Below are positions 1-11,148 of a DNA stretch of 64,000 bases, piece after piece (position 1 is the stretch's first letter; every line of letters begins with the position of its first letter). The DNA is taken from positions 2,822,001 through 2,886,000 of the forward strand of contig WAEK01000003.1 of assembly GCA_011634665.1 (NCBI GenBank). Direction: 5' to 3'. The position numbers and the translations under genes were made by a program. The stretch is from Mortierella sp. BCC40632 (Eukaryota > Mortierellomycota > Mortierellomycetes > Mortierellales > Mortierellaceae). The notes under the pieces are model-generated. The model searched no databases, had not been told where the DNA came from, and was given only the letters and a program-made list of their open reading frames with translations.

Positions 1-277
1 CTCGGTGGCTTTTTTTTTGTCGTTCAGGCTCCAAGCAGCGTCTAGCGTCGTTTTATTTTTAGAGCCTCACTCTCTCTCACCCGCCCACTTCTGGGTACCT
101 GAAGTCGTGGGCGCATGCTGGCTACAAAAGAGCGCGAGCCTGCTCTGCTGGACATATATTTTTTCCCATCATCTCCTTCTTTCCCGTAACTCGTCCCATT
201 TCGCACATTCTTCTCATCTCTTTTAATTTTTTTTTTCTTTTTTTCTTTTTATTCCTCTCTGCTTCGCCTGTGATAAA

Positions 278-2417
278 ATGTCCATACAGGCAAAGAAGCT
301 CTACTGGATCACGGCGGCAGTCTTCCTTCTGGTTGTTGTCCTCTCCTATCACAAATCAACATATTCTCAGGAACAGGATATTAAAACACAACAGCAGCAA
401 CAGCAGCAACAACAACGGCAACCTCAAATACCGCCACCACAGCCGATCGTATCCATAGGAAGTAACAACAACAAGGTCGTGGACAATAATCCAAAAGACA
501 CTATCGACAACAGCAACATCAATAACGACCAAGACGAGGATGAAGACAACGAAGGAGACGAAGACGACCAGGTTTACCCTGGACAAGTGAGCCCGCCATT
601 AAAGCCTTCCGATGTGGAGGAGCCAGTACCGCAACTGCCCAATACTTCTGGAAAGTACGATACGTTGATTGTTATCCCATCGAGCTGGACTCAGATGTGG
701 AACCGTCGATGGGTTCGCGAGACAATTTTTGGGATCAAGAACAACATGGAGCCATGTAAAAAGAACGATGGCCGGATCATTTACAAGTTCTACATCCATG
801 GCCAATCGACCTGGAACAAGACCCGATACCATTCTGCAGACTACATGCAAGGTCTCGTCCGAGAACTTCATGGCGAGTTTATGGAGCATAATGATTACTT
901 CTTTGTGAACGAGACAGTGACTGATAAGAATACTCTCTGGGGCAACGCATTGAGCTGGGCGGTACGTTTCTTTCCTTTTTTTTTTTTTTTTTTTTTTTTT
1001 CTTGTTTTCACTCCGAGAGAAAAGGCGTTGGTGGAGGCGTTTGTGCTTTTGTACACTGATAACGCCGAAGGTTATTTTTAACCGGTCGACCAAAGAGTTG
1101 AGACCGATACTTGGGCGCTGATACCCATTCGGAACAATCCCCCTTCCCCTTGCCTCTTTCTAGGTAGAATCATTTATCCCCCAGGAACAAATCCAGGCGG
1201 ACAGGGTCCTGATCTTCGACTCGACCACCATCGCCAACGTGCCCAAGTTGGAGACTGCTGTCAAGGAAGCTGACGCTCAGCGTGGGTATATCTATACATG
1301 GGGTGAAAGAAACATATTTGCCGCCATGCTGTCCTATCCTGTCCTAGAGCAGATCCTCAAAGACAAGGCTTTGATCCAAGAGAACCATAAAAACCTCAAT
1401 TTGATCGAGGGAGCTATTCAATTCTACTCAAGCCCTGCACCGACCTTCAATGTGGTCAGTGAGCAAGGACAGATTTGGAAGAGTGACTTGGATCTTGTCC
1501 AGGCGACGTCTCTGGTGATCGGTCAAGTGTATCAACAGGAGGATTGGATGCCAATTGCTCAAAAGCTTGCACTTCAGCCCTCGCCTGCATGTGTCCCCGA
1601 CCCAGAAAGGAAAAAGAACATTGCTGTCTTGACATCATCGTACGTCTATGTCAACATGTGTATGGCTGAGGCTTCGCTTCCTTCAGCTGAGAACAAGAGA
1701 GAATATGCAAAGAATCATGGATACGACTTTGTTGCACGTGGAGCCGAGTTTGCTCAGGAAGAGTTCCGAGGTCGACAACTTGTTTGGGGCAAGATTGGGG
1801 CTATTCAGAAGGTGCTTCCTTATTATGAATGGATATTCTGGATGGACATGGATGCAGTCGTTGTAAATATGGAAAAGGACCTTCGATCCATTATTGATGA
1901 AGCCGAGAAGCAAAAGGGGCCTGAGAAGGGTGAGATTAGTTTGATTGTGGCTCGCCCTGTTCGGGACAAGATGCTCAATGCTGGTGTGATGCTGATCAAG
2001 AACACAGAGTGGAGTCGTCGATTCCTTGATGAGGTCCAAACACAGTCTGACTGGTACCGCAAGTCAAGTTTTGAACAAGCTGCAATCTGGAATGTCATGA
2101 ACGACGACAAGTGGTCTTCTCAGGTAAAAAAAAAAAAAAAAAAAAAAGGGCTCTTCTCATTCCGGGTTCCCGTTCTCCTCTCAAGCTTCATAAATGGCTA
2201 TTAACTTAGCGGTAAACTCTTTTTTTTTTTAACATTGCTCTCATTATAGGTATACTTGTTTGACAAAAACGATCACATCTTCAACACTTTCCCCAAGAAA
2301 TACCAAGAGGGTGATTTTGTAGTTCACTTTGCGCCTGATGGATGTCCAGCTGTACCTGTACTTGAGGCTTTAAAGAAGATCAAGGATGGTGAGAGTGTTC
2401 TTGGTGTGGGAGTGTAA
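278..2417 (+). CDS. Golgi-type glycosyltransferase, GT34 (GMA12/MNN10)-like with GT31-like N-terminal half
   Basis: Three exons, 278-961, 1164-2123 and 2250-2417, all joined in phase 0, give 603 residues. The N-terminus is a type II anchor (hydrophobic residues about 8-24), followed by a Gln-rich and acidic stem, as in Golgi glycosyltransferases. Residues about 128-270 recall beta-1,3-galactosyltransferases (GT31: an R-x3-R-x-T-like site and a following aromatic/Gly segment). Residues about 360-590 resemble fungal alpha-1,2/1,6 galactosyl- and mannosyltransferases of GT34: a KREYAKNHGYDF-type segment, a DMD motif at about 456-458 for metal and nucleotide-sugar binding, a NAGVMLIKN segment, and a late DFVVHFAPDGC segment. 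Donor and acceptor sugars cannot be read from the sequence. Intron 1 carries a T-tract and intron 2 begins with an A-tract. The ATG chosen is the first that gives the anchor. The GT34 assignment is firm; the GT31 half is inference. Confidence 0.88.
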
Positions 2418-2742
2418 ATTAGAGAACACACTTGCAAAGAAGAAGAAAAGATCATCCACTACTACACTACTACTACTTCTACTACTACTACTACGACAAC
2501 TACTACTATTTCACAGCATCACCATTTACACACTCTCTCCCCTCCCTCCCAAAAAAAAGTGTCTTAATAGAATCCGAGTTGAAACCTTCTGCTGATTTTT
2601 TTTATTTATTTTCATTGCTCGATTATCTCGATTATACGGTGCTATATACAACTATTATGGGCTACCTGGCACTTTGGCTATGAGCTGAAGGAAGTTCTTC
2701 CCCCCGTAAAAAGAGGAAGAGATGGCTCAAGACGACAAAGGC

Positions 2743-3876
2743 CTAGTTCTGAGGGCTCTGAGTGGGCATAGGAACTGTAGTAGACTCAGTGGTTATGGTC
2801 ACCATCGAGGTGGGTGACACAGACACCGAGGTTGGGGAAGGCTGAGAAGTGACGGTAGTGGTCGAGTTGTCAGTCCAGTTGCTGGGGGGGAGAGGGACGT
2901 TGAAAAAGACAAGGGCAGGACCCGCAACGATCTGGGTGTTGTTGGCCATAGGGCTCAGAGGTTTGGAACTGTTGGTCACAGCAACATAGACATAGCCGTG
3001 CACGTCCTCGGGTAGGCTGGTACAGTTGGTACCGTTCATGACCTCGACCTTGTCTCCGTACAAGAACTGGCACCAGGTGTTATTCGGGTTGCTTGCGTTA
3101 TCACCTTGGTAGGAGAGTGTCATATTTCGAGTGCCATCCGAAGACATGTTGACCATCAACGGTGGGAAGGGCTCGAGACCCAGTTCGGTAGTGCAATTGC
3201 CGATTAAAGGAGCACCAAGAGTCACCACCTCGCGAGCTCCCAGAGGAGTGTCAAACGAGTATGGGGCCGCTGTATAGTTCAACAAGGTGTTCAAATAACC
3301 AGCATTTCGACCTTTGACGGAGAGGATCGACGCTGCAAGGGAGGTCACGTTATTGGGTTTTCCACCCATCAACCCTCCTGCAGCACCCAAGTAGGCCGAC
3401 ACGCCCACGGTCTCGAGATCTCGAGCAAAGACAGCAAAGTCAGAGACATTAGCCCAAGGGAAAGTGTAGTTACAACCAGGGAACGGCGTACCCTTCATCT
3501 CGGTGATGGCATCTGTGAGTGCCTCAATATGGTCATGTGTCTGGTTTCCGATATGGGCAAATTGGTCCCGGACCGTGTAGTTGAAGCCTGCGGCTTCAAA
3601 ATCGGTCATATTGAAACGCTCGAGCCCTTGCTTGTAAAACTCGGCCTCGAGTTGTTCGAACGCAAGAGCGTAATTCAGGATGGCGGTCACATTGGGGCCC
3701 ATGGTAGGCGTAGGTGTTGGCTTGCGTGTGGAACGGGACGTTCTGGAGGTGGATGTCGAGCTACTCGTGGGAGTTGGACTTTCAGTGATGGAAGACATCG
3801 CATCACCTGGAGCCGGTGCAGCAGTGACGGCGACAAGGGCGGAAGCAGCCACTAGAACTATGTTCATTAACAACAT
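2743..3876 (-). CDS. Secreted ferritin-like domain protein (Rds1-like), heavily N-glycosylatable
   Basis: A single exon of 377 residues. It starts with a clear signal peptide (a hydrophobic core ending in AVTAAPAPG). A Ser/Thr/Pro-rich linker of about 40 residues follows. The central part (about 58-235) looks like the fungal ferritin-like family that includes stress-response protein Rds1: an LNYALAFEQLEAEFYKQGL helix and a later helix with QFAHIGNQTHDHIEAL, which hold the Glu and His of the four-helix bundle. There are about 19 N-x-S/T sequons, an extreme density that fits a secreted or wall glycoprotein. The C-terminal 40 residues are Ser/Thr-rich and no clear GPI signal is visible. Metal binding is not proven for this family. 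A TATA box lies about 120 bp upstream. Confidence 0.85.
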   Translation of the reverse strand: MLLMNIVLVAASALVAVTAAPAPGDAMSSITESPTPTSSSTSTSRTSRSTRKPTPTPTMGPNVTAILNYALAFEQLEAEFYKQGLERFNMTDFEAAGFNYTVRDQFAHIGNQTHDHIEALTDAITEMKGTPFPGCNYTFPWANVSDFAVFARDLETVGVSAYLGAAGGLMGGKPNNVTSLAASILSVKGRNAGYLNTLLNYTAAPYSFDTPLGAREVVTLGAPLIGNCTTELGLEPFPPLMVNMSSDGTRNMTLSYQGDNASNPNNTWCQFLYGDKVEVMNGTNCTSLPEDVHGYVYVAVTNSSKPLSPMANNTQIVAGPALVFFNVPLPPSNWTDNSTTTVTSQPSPTSVSVSPTSMVTITTESTTVPMPTQSPQN

Positions 3877-3993
3877 GACGAGAGAAGGTGGTGTTGGAAG
3901 AGATGTACGAATGCGTGTGGTGACGGTGGTGGTGGGGAGGAGGATGAAAAAAGGTAGGTGGGCAGAAGATTGGGAGGTGGTGTCGAGCTCCGG

Positions 3994-4000
3994 TTTTATA
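3994..4000 (-). promoter_or_regulatory. TATA box of the ferritin-like gene
   Basis: The minus strand reads TATAAAA, about 118 bp before the ATG at 3876, a usual distance for a fungal TATA box with a short leader. Confidence 0.55.
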
Positions 4001-4019
4001 ACTGCTCAAGGATAGCGAT

Positions 4020-5467
4020 AGCTCTAACTGTGACGACATTTGGCCCAGAGTTCTTTGGACTGTGAAAAAAAAGATGAAAGAAAAAAAGAAAAGTAGCAAA
4101 CAGCAATGCAAGACCGCGCTTTGAATGGCCAATGACAAGGGTCTACCGGGGCTTGTCCTCTGGAAAAACAGATCAGAAGGCCTTTGGTCTGGCTGAACTA
4201 CAGCCAGGCAGCTTCACAGGTCTACACTTTTAGCCCTCTTTGCTTGCCGAAGACTGGCTGGCTGATCACTGAAGCCTGACGTCGTCGACTGGGCTAGAGG
4301 ACAATGGGACCTGGAGTGACCATGTGTAAAAATAGACCCTGCCTAAAGAGCCCTGAAACCTAGGGTGCATGTTTACTGAGCGTCTTTTGCCGTGGGTGCC
4401 AGCCAGCCAGCCAGCCTAGCCAGTGGTCTGCTTCCTAGCACTTTACTATCAACAGCTACGGGTCTTGGCAGAGCAAGGGTCCTGCTGGTTCTAGGGTTAT
4501 GGATCTTCTTTTTTGCACTTGCCTGATTTGGGCATCAATAAGCAAGTTTAAAGTCTCACAACCATCATCACCGTCCCCTCATTTCTTGGGTCCTTGACTC
4601 TGTCTCAAAAAAACCCTTTCATCCGCTTTTACTTCCCTCTCCCCTCTTCATCATAATTCTCCTGGCTCCCTTTACCTCCAGCCTCCACCTTTCCGTGCTC
4701 CGTGTCCGGACGAGAGACGCCGACTGTGTGGAGATGCGATAGACTTGTTAGGTTGAAAGATGGATGAGTGATGTTGTACAACAATCCATTCAACCTTGCT
4801 CACCTGGCGTCGAAGCGCAGCTTGGCCCTGTGCTCGTACGTGCGCGGTATTTGAGGCGGCACGACATTGGCTGTGTACTGAGAAGAGTCTTGACCTGCGA
4901 TATTCTGCGCCCATCTCCAGCTCAGGACTAGCTTCAGGGCGTAGTGGACCAAGGTACAGCCTCGAGGACTGCTCGCGTGGACACGGCTCCTCCCGACTGG
5001 GCGACCGTAAAGGGGAGACGAGATGCGACCATTGATCTGGTCGTGCAAACAGGAGCGGACTAGGAATGTGACGGAGTTGGTAAAAGTAAGAGACATCGCC
5101 GCGATCCCACCCCAGGGCAACAGGGGGGGTGCATGGCCAAGGCGCGGGTATGGCATGGCAGGGCTCGTTGTTTATTCAATCCAATGATTGGACAGTGTGA
5201 TATAGTCACTTGGATGTGCCCACGGCGAACGAGTATTTAATCGTTAGATATCCCCTCCTCCCTCTTCTTCTTCTTTTCTTTCTTTCGTTCCTTCTTTCTC
5301 CTGCTCCTCACTCTTCCCTTCCCTTTCCCTCCATTCCCAATACTCCAATTAACCGCGACACTCCTGACTCTTGCCACCACCACCATCAACTCTACCACCA
5401 CCTCTACCATTACCATTACCACTGCCACAACTGTCGTCCTTCTTGCAAGCAGTACCCGCATTGAACC
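4020..5467. other. Intergenic region, no gene seen
   Basis: No supported coding region. It holds a short GCCA tandem repeat (4399-4425), two pyrimidine-rich stretches (4560-4670 and 5260-5340), and TATTTAA at 5232-5238 that could serve the downstream PNPOx-like gene. Confidence 0.5.
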
Positions 5468-6516
5468 ATGGTCAAGTTCTACGAAAGCATTGACGACGAT
5501 CTCGCAAACTGGGCCAGGCTACAAAAGATCTTTTTTGTTGCCACAGCACCCCTGACAGGCAAGGGTACCGTCAACGTCTCGCCCAAGGGTCATGATTGCC
5601 TGCGTATCCTTGGACCAAATAAGGCTTGTTATATTGATCTCTCTGGTACGTCATTGCCTATCCCGTACCTTGGGCACCTGTTTCCTACTCTCCTCTTCTT
5701 CCTCTCTCGTCATTCTCCTTTCCACTTTAAGAATCAATTTATCATCCTGTAACGGGTGGGTGCCAGTGACTGAGAGGTGGTTCCCTCACACCTGTGCCAG
5801 TCATTGCCAGGTCGTGGGCTCTTGACATGGTTCCTGACCATGTAGAGCTTTGTGGCCACTGCTGTGAGCCCATCCATGTTTAATTTCAGCTTGTGTGTGT
5901 GCAGGTCTCCATTCTCGGTCGAATGCATGTACACAACAACACAACAACACAACAACACCCCTTCCCGTTGACCCATACCCCAACTGTATCCTAATCCATC
6001 ATAGGCTCAGGCGTCGAGACACAGAGTCATCTTTTCGAGAAAGGCAATGGCCGTATCACTATCATGTTCATGGCCGTTGAAGGTGGCCCTAGAATCATGC
6101 GATTCTTTGGCCATGGTCGAGTGGTGCTCCACAATACTCCAGAGTTTTCCCAGTTGTTAGATGAGCACTACAAGGGCTCGCAACTCTATGATGCGCATGG
6201 GAAACGCGGTATCATCATGATCGACATCCACAAGGTCTCTACCAGCTGCGGGTATGCTGTGCCCTTTTATGACTACAAGGGGGAGAGAATGACCCTGGTC
6301 AACGGTTGGAAAAAGCGATCGAGCGAGCAGATCGAAAAGTATTGGCAAACATATAATGCCAAGAGTCTTGATGGTCTCCCAGGGATGCCGCCAGAGGCGA
6401 TGGGCTTGGAAAAGCCGCCTGTGGCCCTGGGAAATACACTATTCGTGGCAACGGTTCTTGTCACGGGTATCTCCCTTGGCGTAGCCCTGGCGAGTGGCGG
6501 AAGCTTACGTTTCTGA
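5468..6516 (+). CDS. Pyridoxamine 5'-phosphate oxidase-like FMN-binding protein with C-terminal membrane tail
   Basis: Two exons, 5468-5645 and 6005-6516, joined through a split Gly codon, give 229 residues. The N-terminal part is the split-barrel flavin-binding fold of the PNPOx-like family: a KIFFVATAPL strand, the VNVSPKGHD segment, then GRITIMFMAVEGGPRI and FGHGRVV strands. The family includes many fungal proteins of unknown substrate, so the exact reaction is open. Unusually for a soluble fold, the last 30 residues form one hydrophobic helix (LFVATVLVTGISLGVALA), which suggests a tail anchor in an organelle membrane. The 359-bp intron is long for this window. The ATG at 5468 is preceded by an in-frame stop and gives the full family N-terminus. 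Confidence 0.85.
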
Positions 6517-6706
6517 GGGGATATATAAGGCTTCTCTCTTACTCTCCCTTTGTTCACTGCGCAAGGAGAGACATAGCCACATTCTTCTCCTCTTCTCTTA
6601 CTCTCTCCCCACTCCATTTCGTCAGAAATACACAAGTAAAAAATTTGTTCGATAAAATATTTTGTTCCAGCTCTGTCAGTCACTATGGAGGCCTTCGTTA
6701 TTTTTG

Positions 6707-6744
<38 letters not shown>

Positions 6745-6858
6745 CTGCTTGGTTTTCTTTGTGACACGGGACAAGGCCGGTTGATTAAACCATCATCTTG
6801 CAATAGAGGCGAAACCAGTATCCCATCCTCCCAGCTAGTACACATCTCTCTTCTGTAC
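6517..6858. other. Convergent 3' intergenic region with T-tract
   Basis: This region lies between two convergent stop codons. It holds a T-tract of about 30 bases (6713-6742). No gene is seen. Confidence 0.5.
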
Positions 6859-7803
6859 TTAGGCTGTCCCCCACCAATGCATCGCGCATGCCAACAAAAC
6901 TGTGCTACTGAATCCACTGAGAAGCTTGAACTTTTGAAGATCACATGATCGTTTCTCCCACATGGCTTCCGAGATCACGGTGGGTACCAGGACTCCAAAG
7001 TACAAGAACGCTCCAAGCTGAGCTGCCTGGGACATTGTGCGAGCCTGTGTCAAGTTCAGCAATAGCCCCGTGAACCATGACTATCGAATCGTGTTCGGAC
7101 CAGTGGATACAAAAGCTGGTTAGCATGACAACACAAGTTTCATCAGCGGTGTCTCCATGGCGCGGTTTCTGGACTAGAGAATGGAAGAAAAAAAAAAAAA
7201 AAAAAAAAACTGTTCACTCGCACAAACACACACACATTCGCGTACGCACGGGTATGATCACCGCCTGCAACCCCCCCTTCAATGTGCGATGTCACCCCTT
7301 GACACCCTTCGAACTATATCTGCAAAGCATACCTTTCCCAAGTTGAGAGCAAACTCCTTGAGTAGCATGATTGGGAAGGCCTTCCCGGCCTCTTCTTTGT
7401 TCATCCAGTTTTCGCTTCCCTTGTCCTACAAATGTAAACGGTCGTCAAGAGTCTGATAAACGATGCTTGCTTGAGCCTTTTTTTTTTTTTTTTTTTTTTT
7501 TTTTCAGTCCTAACAGTGGTATAAGAACCGTTACCTTGTTCATGGCGTTGAGCCAGACTTGTCCGAATAGTGGTCCATAGATAAGGGCACCAGCAATCTG
7601 ATTATGGAGAGCACCAAGAACTACATGGTGGCACCAAAAGAGTAAATCGGCGGAATCAGTGCCTGTAGACCGGGGCAAGGCTGCCTCTTTTCTTTTTCCT
7701 CTTCCTCTTCTTTTTCTTCTTCTTCCTCTTCGTTTGATATCGATATAGCTCTGTGAAAAGACTTACCAACGGCGCCTCCGGCTACGAATGGAATGTGAAT
7801 CAT
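6859..7803 (-). CDS. DUF1761 family small membrane protein
   Basis: Four exons on the minus strand, 7803-7767, 7620-7535, 7425-7333 and 7080-6859, close in phase to give 145 residues. The N-terminal part contains the DUF1761 hallmark: a hydrophobic helix, then IYGPLFGQVWLNA. The C-terminal exon encodes three hydrophobic segments with GAFLYFGVLVPTVISEAMWE and ends ACAMHWWGTA, also typical of the family. Four membrane segments are likely. DUF1761 proteins have no established function. Exon 1 is only 37 bp, and the last intron (7081-7332) carries a GCTAAC branch-point-like element before its acceptor and an A-tract. It is divergent from the RFC gene at 8089, and the two start codons are 285 bp apart. 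Confidence 0.8.
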
Positions 7804-8088
7804 TGTGTGTGAGTGAGAAGAATGGAGTTCAAGTTGGGTTGAATGAGCGAATGAGTGCGTGAGAGAAGAAAAGCAAGTGGAGTTGGTTTGAGCGCGAAAA
7901 AAATGGGCGAAATAGAAAGAAGGATTTAAACGTAGGATTTAATCATTATCCAACTGACAAACGCGCATTTTTTTTCTCTCTTCTCTCCTCTCTTCTTTCC
8001 TACCCTTGGTCTACTCTGCATCAGAGCTGGGACCTCCGAGGAATCACCGCCAACTGGACAGTTTACCAACGCTTTAGACTCTAGAGCA
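7804..8088. promoter_or_regulatory. Shared divergent promoter between DUF1761 and RFC genes
   Basis: The 285 bp between two divergent ATG codons must hold both promoters. A pyrimidine-rich tract (about 7968-8010) sits on the sense side of the RFC gene. No clear TATAAA is present; TTTAAA-like elements lie at 7925-7945. Confidence 0.5.
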
Positions 8089-9094
8089 ATGTCATTCTTC
8101 GCCAAGCGCCAAGTAGCCTCAGGATCTTCCTCGGCAGCAGCAGCAGCAGCAGCAGCCGCTCAAAAGCCATGGATTGAGAAATAGTATGTGACAATGGACT
8201 GTCCGGTCTCTTTTTTCTTCATGCGACTGATCGCGGCAGGATCGAGTCAATGAGGCCTGGTCATTAGCCCTGCGATGTAATCAGCATCGTCTAATGCTTG
8301 GAAAGGTGTCCTAATGAGTATGGAATTAGACATGACCCTCGCCGATACTGATGCCTCGAAATCTAATCAGAGCATCTTTACCTTTTGCCACCAATTTTTA
8401 TATACTAGTCGTCCAAAGACCATGGACGATATTAGTTCACAGGAACAAACAGTTGCTGTTCTCAAGAAGACAATGGAGTCGCAGAACGTATGTCAGCATG
8501 TGGCTAGAGTCGCAGGATCACCCAGTGCCACCTCAATTCCTGGCTGATTGACTGACTGTCTCCCCGATGCCACATCTCTGCTTCTCTCTTGTAGCTGCCA
8601 CATCTACTCTTCTATGGACCTCCAGGGACAGGAAAGACTTCAACTATTTTGGCCTTGGCAAGGGATATTTATGGGTACGACATCAAATCAATACTGTTCA
8701 CTTGATTGTCTTTTTTTTTCTCCTTCACCCATGTTCACCTCAGCTCACGCTGCTCTACATTACCTCGTCCAACTTGTCCCGCTGTTTGGTTTGACTATTA
8801 TTGATTACACAGGCCAGAGATGATCAACTCACGAGTACTCGAACTGAATGCGTCGGATGAGCGTGGGATCCAAGTGATTCGCGAAAAAGTAAAAAACTTT
8901 GCTAGATCTGCAGTTTCTCACAATATCGGGTAAGGAACATCTACTTTTTTCTTTTTCTCTTTTCTTTCGACTCGATTTTGTACTTTGAATAAGAATTCAA
9001 TCCCTTTTATCTAATTCAACATGAAAATTGACGGCGTATATCCTCTCTCCCTCTCCCTCCCCTTCCGTCCTTTCTTCCTTCCTTCCTTCCTTCC

Positions 9095-9131
<37 letters not shown>

Positions 9132-9990
9132 TCAACAGGAACAAGAACTGCCCGCCATACAAAATCATTATTCTGGATGAGGCTGACTCTATGACATCGG
9201 ATGCACAGTCAGCTCTTCGGAGAACCATGGAAACCTATTCAAAACTAACTCGATTCTGTCTGATCTGCAACTATGTGACACGGATTATTGAACCTTTGGC
9301 TTCTCGTTGTGCTAAATTCCGATTCAAACCTCTGGAAGAGAGACACAGCAAAGAACGTCTGGAGATGATTTGTCAGGCAGAGGATGTCAAGATTTCACCA
9401 GAGGCTATTTTGAGTCTAATCCGAGTATCGGAGGGCGATCTTCGAAAGGCGACCATGTTCCTTCAGAGCGCATCACGACTGGTTGGCAAGGACGGTGAGA
9501 TTACAGAGGACATTGTAGCGGACATTGCTGGCGTAAGTTTCTTTCTGATCTGTGTTCTTCATGGGACTGGGGACCTTTTTTTTTTTTTACTCTGAGTAGC
9601 GGGTCAAATCCACTAACAGGGTGGTTTTCCCAATCTTTTGGATTGGCGAACCTTTCTTTTCCTCTTTCTGTGCTAATCCTACTCTTTTAATTGTTTCCAC
9701 ACTAGACTGTCCCTGAGCCAGTTATTGATGGACTGGAAGCATGTTGGCGTAGCCAAGAGTACAAAACGATTTCGATGGAGATCAAGAACGTTGTCGCAGA
9801 GGGTCATTCTGCTTCCCGAATCTTGTCTCAGCTTCATGGACGACTTTTGAAGAATGATGCCTTGAATCCATTACAGAAGGCACAGATTGCTGAAGTGTTA
9901 GGAGATGTGGACAAGGCCCTGTGTGATGGTGCGGATGAACAGTTACAGCTTTTGAACTTGATGACCCGGATTTCAACGATTGCTGCCTAA
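8089..9990 (+). CDS. RFC2: Replication factor C small subunit (yeast Rfc2 / human RFC4 orthologue)
   Basis: Six exons, 8089-8183, 8409-8487, 8595-8674, 8813-8929, 9139-9532 and 9706-9990, close in phase to 349 residues, the usual size of an RFC small subunit. It is an AAA+ clamp-loader subunit that helps place PCNA on primed DNA in the nucleus. Visible motifs are the RFC entry box (PWIEKYRPK), Walker A GPPGTGKT, the [10 protein letters not shown] box, Walker B LDEADSMT, the SRC box (ASRCAKFRF) and sensor 2 (SEGDLRKA). The NFA..V segment and the [13 protein letters not shown] context favour the Rfc2/RFC4 class over Rfc3/4/5. The N-terminus has a run of nine Ala encoded mostly by a GCA repeat. 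A possible polyadenylation signal, AATAAA, lies at about 10074. Confidence 0.95.
9095..9131. repeat. T18/A19 inverted homopolymer in RFC intron 4
   Basis: A run of 18 T is followed directly by 19 A, a perfect palindrome able to form a hairpin. It sits just before the AACAG acceptor at 9138 and follows a CCTT repeat. Confidence 0.9.
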
Positions 9991-10224
9991 AGCGACCTGA
10001 GACTGAAGGTTAGGGATGAAAAAAATCAAAGGGGTAGGGAAGGGGAAGAGGAGTTCCAGCCCTTGAATGGCCTTAATAAAGCGTGCTATCAGATCGAACT
10101 ACACCAAAGTCACCCCCTCCCCCCTACACACAACACACATGGATCGAGTTATCTGTCACCGATCGTGTCGATGGTAGGGGCTATTCCCCCCAAAAAAAAA
10201 AATCCCGAATGGACGTCTTCCGGG

Positions 10225-10868
10225 CTTAGCATGTAACGGTAATATGTGACTCCAAACTACTGCCACAGCCACAAAGATCGTCCATCCCATCTGGCTCGAA
10301 CCCGCCTTTGAACCAAGCGTTCCATTCTTCCTTTTCAACTAAGGTGTCCTCTTGAATACTTTTGTCTTGTCGTTATGCCATTTTCACATGACAGCCTTGT
10401 ACTGCGGAATCCAAATGAGGTCGTAAGCCTTGCCAGCAATACTTCGACAGAAATTGTAAGTTACTTCCCTCGCAATACCACGCGGGACATCGCTTGCCGT
10501 TTGAATCATATCAGAAAGTCAAGAGGGAATTAACCCGCAATATAAATCCTCCACTGTCCACCTGTCATTATCGATTCGATATGAGTGTTCTTTGTCCAAT
10601 TGACCATTATCTGCCATTGCCTCTGAGAGTCTAGTTATCCTGACTTGCAAGAGGGAACGCAAAGAAGCAATTGGTCTTCATGTCGACAGTGAGTGATCTG
10701 GGTACTTGTTGTATCTTTCTGTTGCTGAAACTCCACGCTCATTCACTGAAGAAATGACGGTCTGCCATATCCCTTTGCGCATTTGACGTTGTCGGACAAC
10801 GCCAAATATGGTCAGTATCCTCAACCACTTCCGAGCAGAGCCTGCTGTTGTCGTCCGGATATGAGTAA
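10225..10868 (-). mobile_element. Relic of a non-LTR retrotransposon C-terminus
   Basis: Read on the minus strand, three short coding-like segments appear in order, broken by stops and frame changes. The first (about 10866-10735) contains SRLCSEVVEDTDHIWRCP, which resembles the Cys/His zinc segment at the end of fungal non-LTR reverse transcriptase-RNase H polyproteins. The second (about 10457-10389) contains AGKAYDLIWIPQYKAV, like the following conserved tail. The third (about 10341-10227) contains EEWNAWFKGGFEPDG and a CGCG pair and ends in a stop. No RT catalytic domain remains. The identification rests on motif style only. Confidence 0.4.
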
Positions 10869-11014
10869 GGGTGTCTGTCTTTTTTTTTTATTTTTTATTT
10901 TTTTTTATTGCTTTATAGTGGTTCGTATGTGTTGTAGATCACAGCATTTTCGGGACTAAGTCGATAGAAAGGAACCTAAATAGAGAGCATAAGGAGGCCT
11001 CCACATGCAAGAGT

Positions 11015-11043
11015 CCTGGCACGAAATACCCACCCATCTATAT
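11015..11043 (+). repeat. Left terminal inverted repeat
   Basis: It begins CCTGGCACGAAATACCCACC and matches the reverse complement of 13261-13289 at 28 of 29 positions; the one difference is T here against C there. Confidence 0.85.
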
Positions 11044-11148
11044 TTGAGTTCTTTTGAATTGGATTGAGTACACTCACTTTGTCCCTATGAACAGTTGGGA
11101 TCAAAAAGCGATTCGTACGTGGATGAGGGACTGGCATATCCTGTTGGT

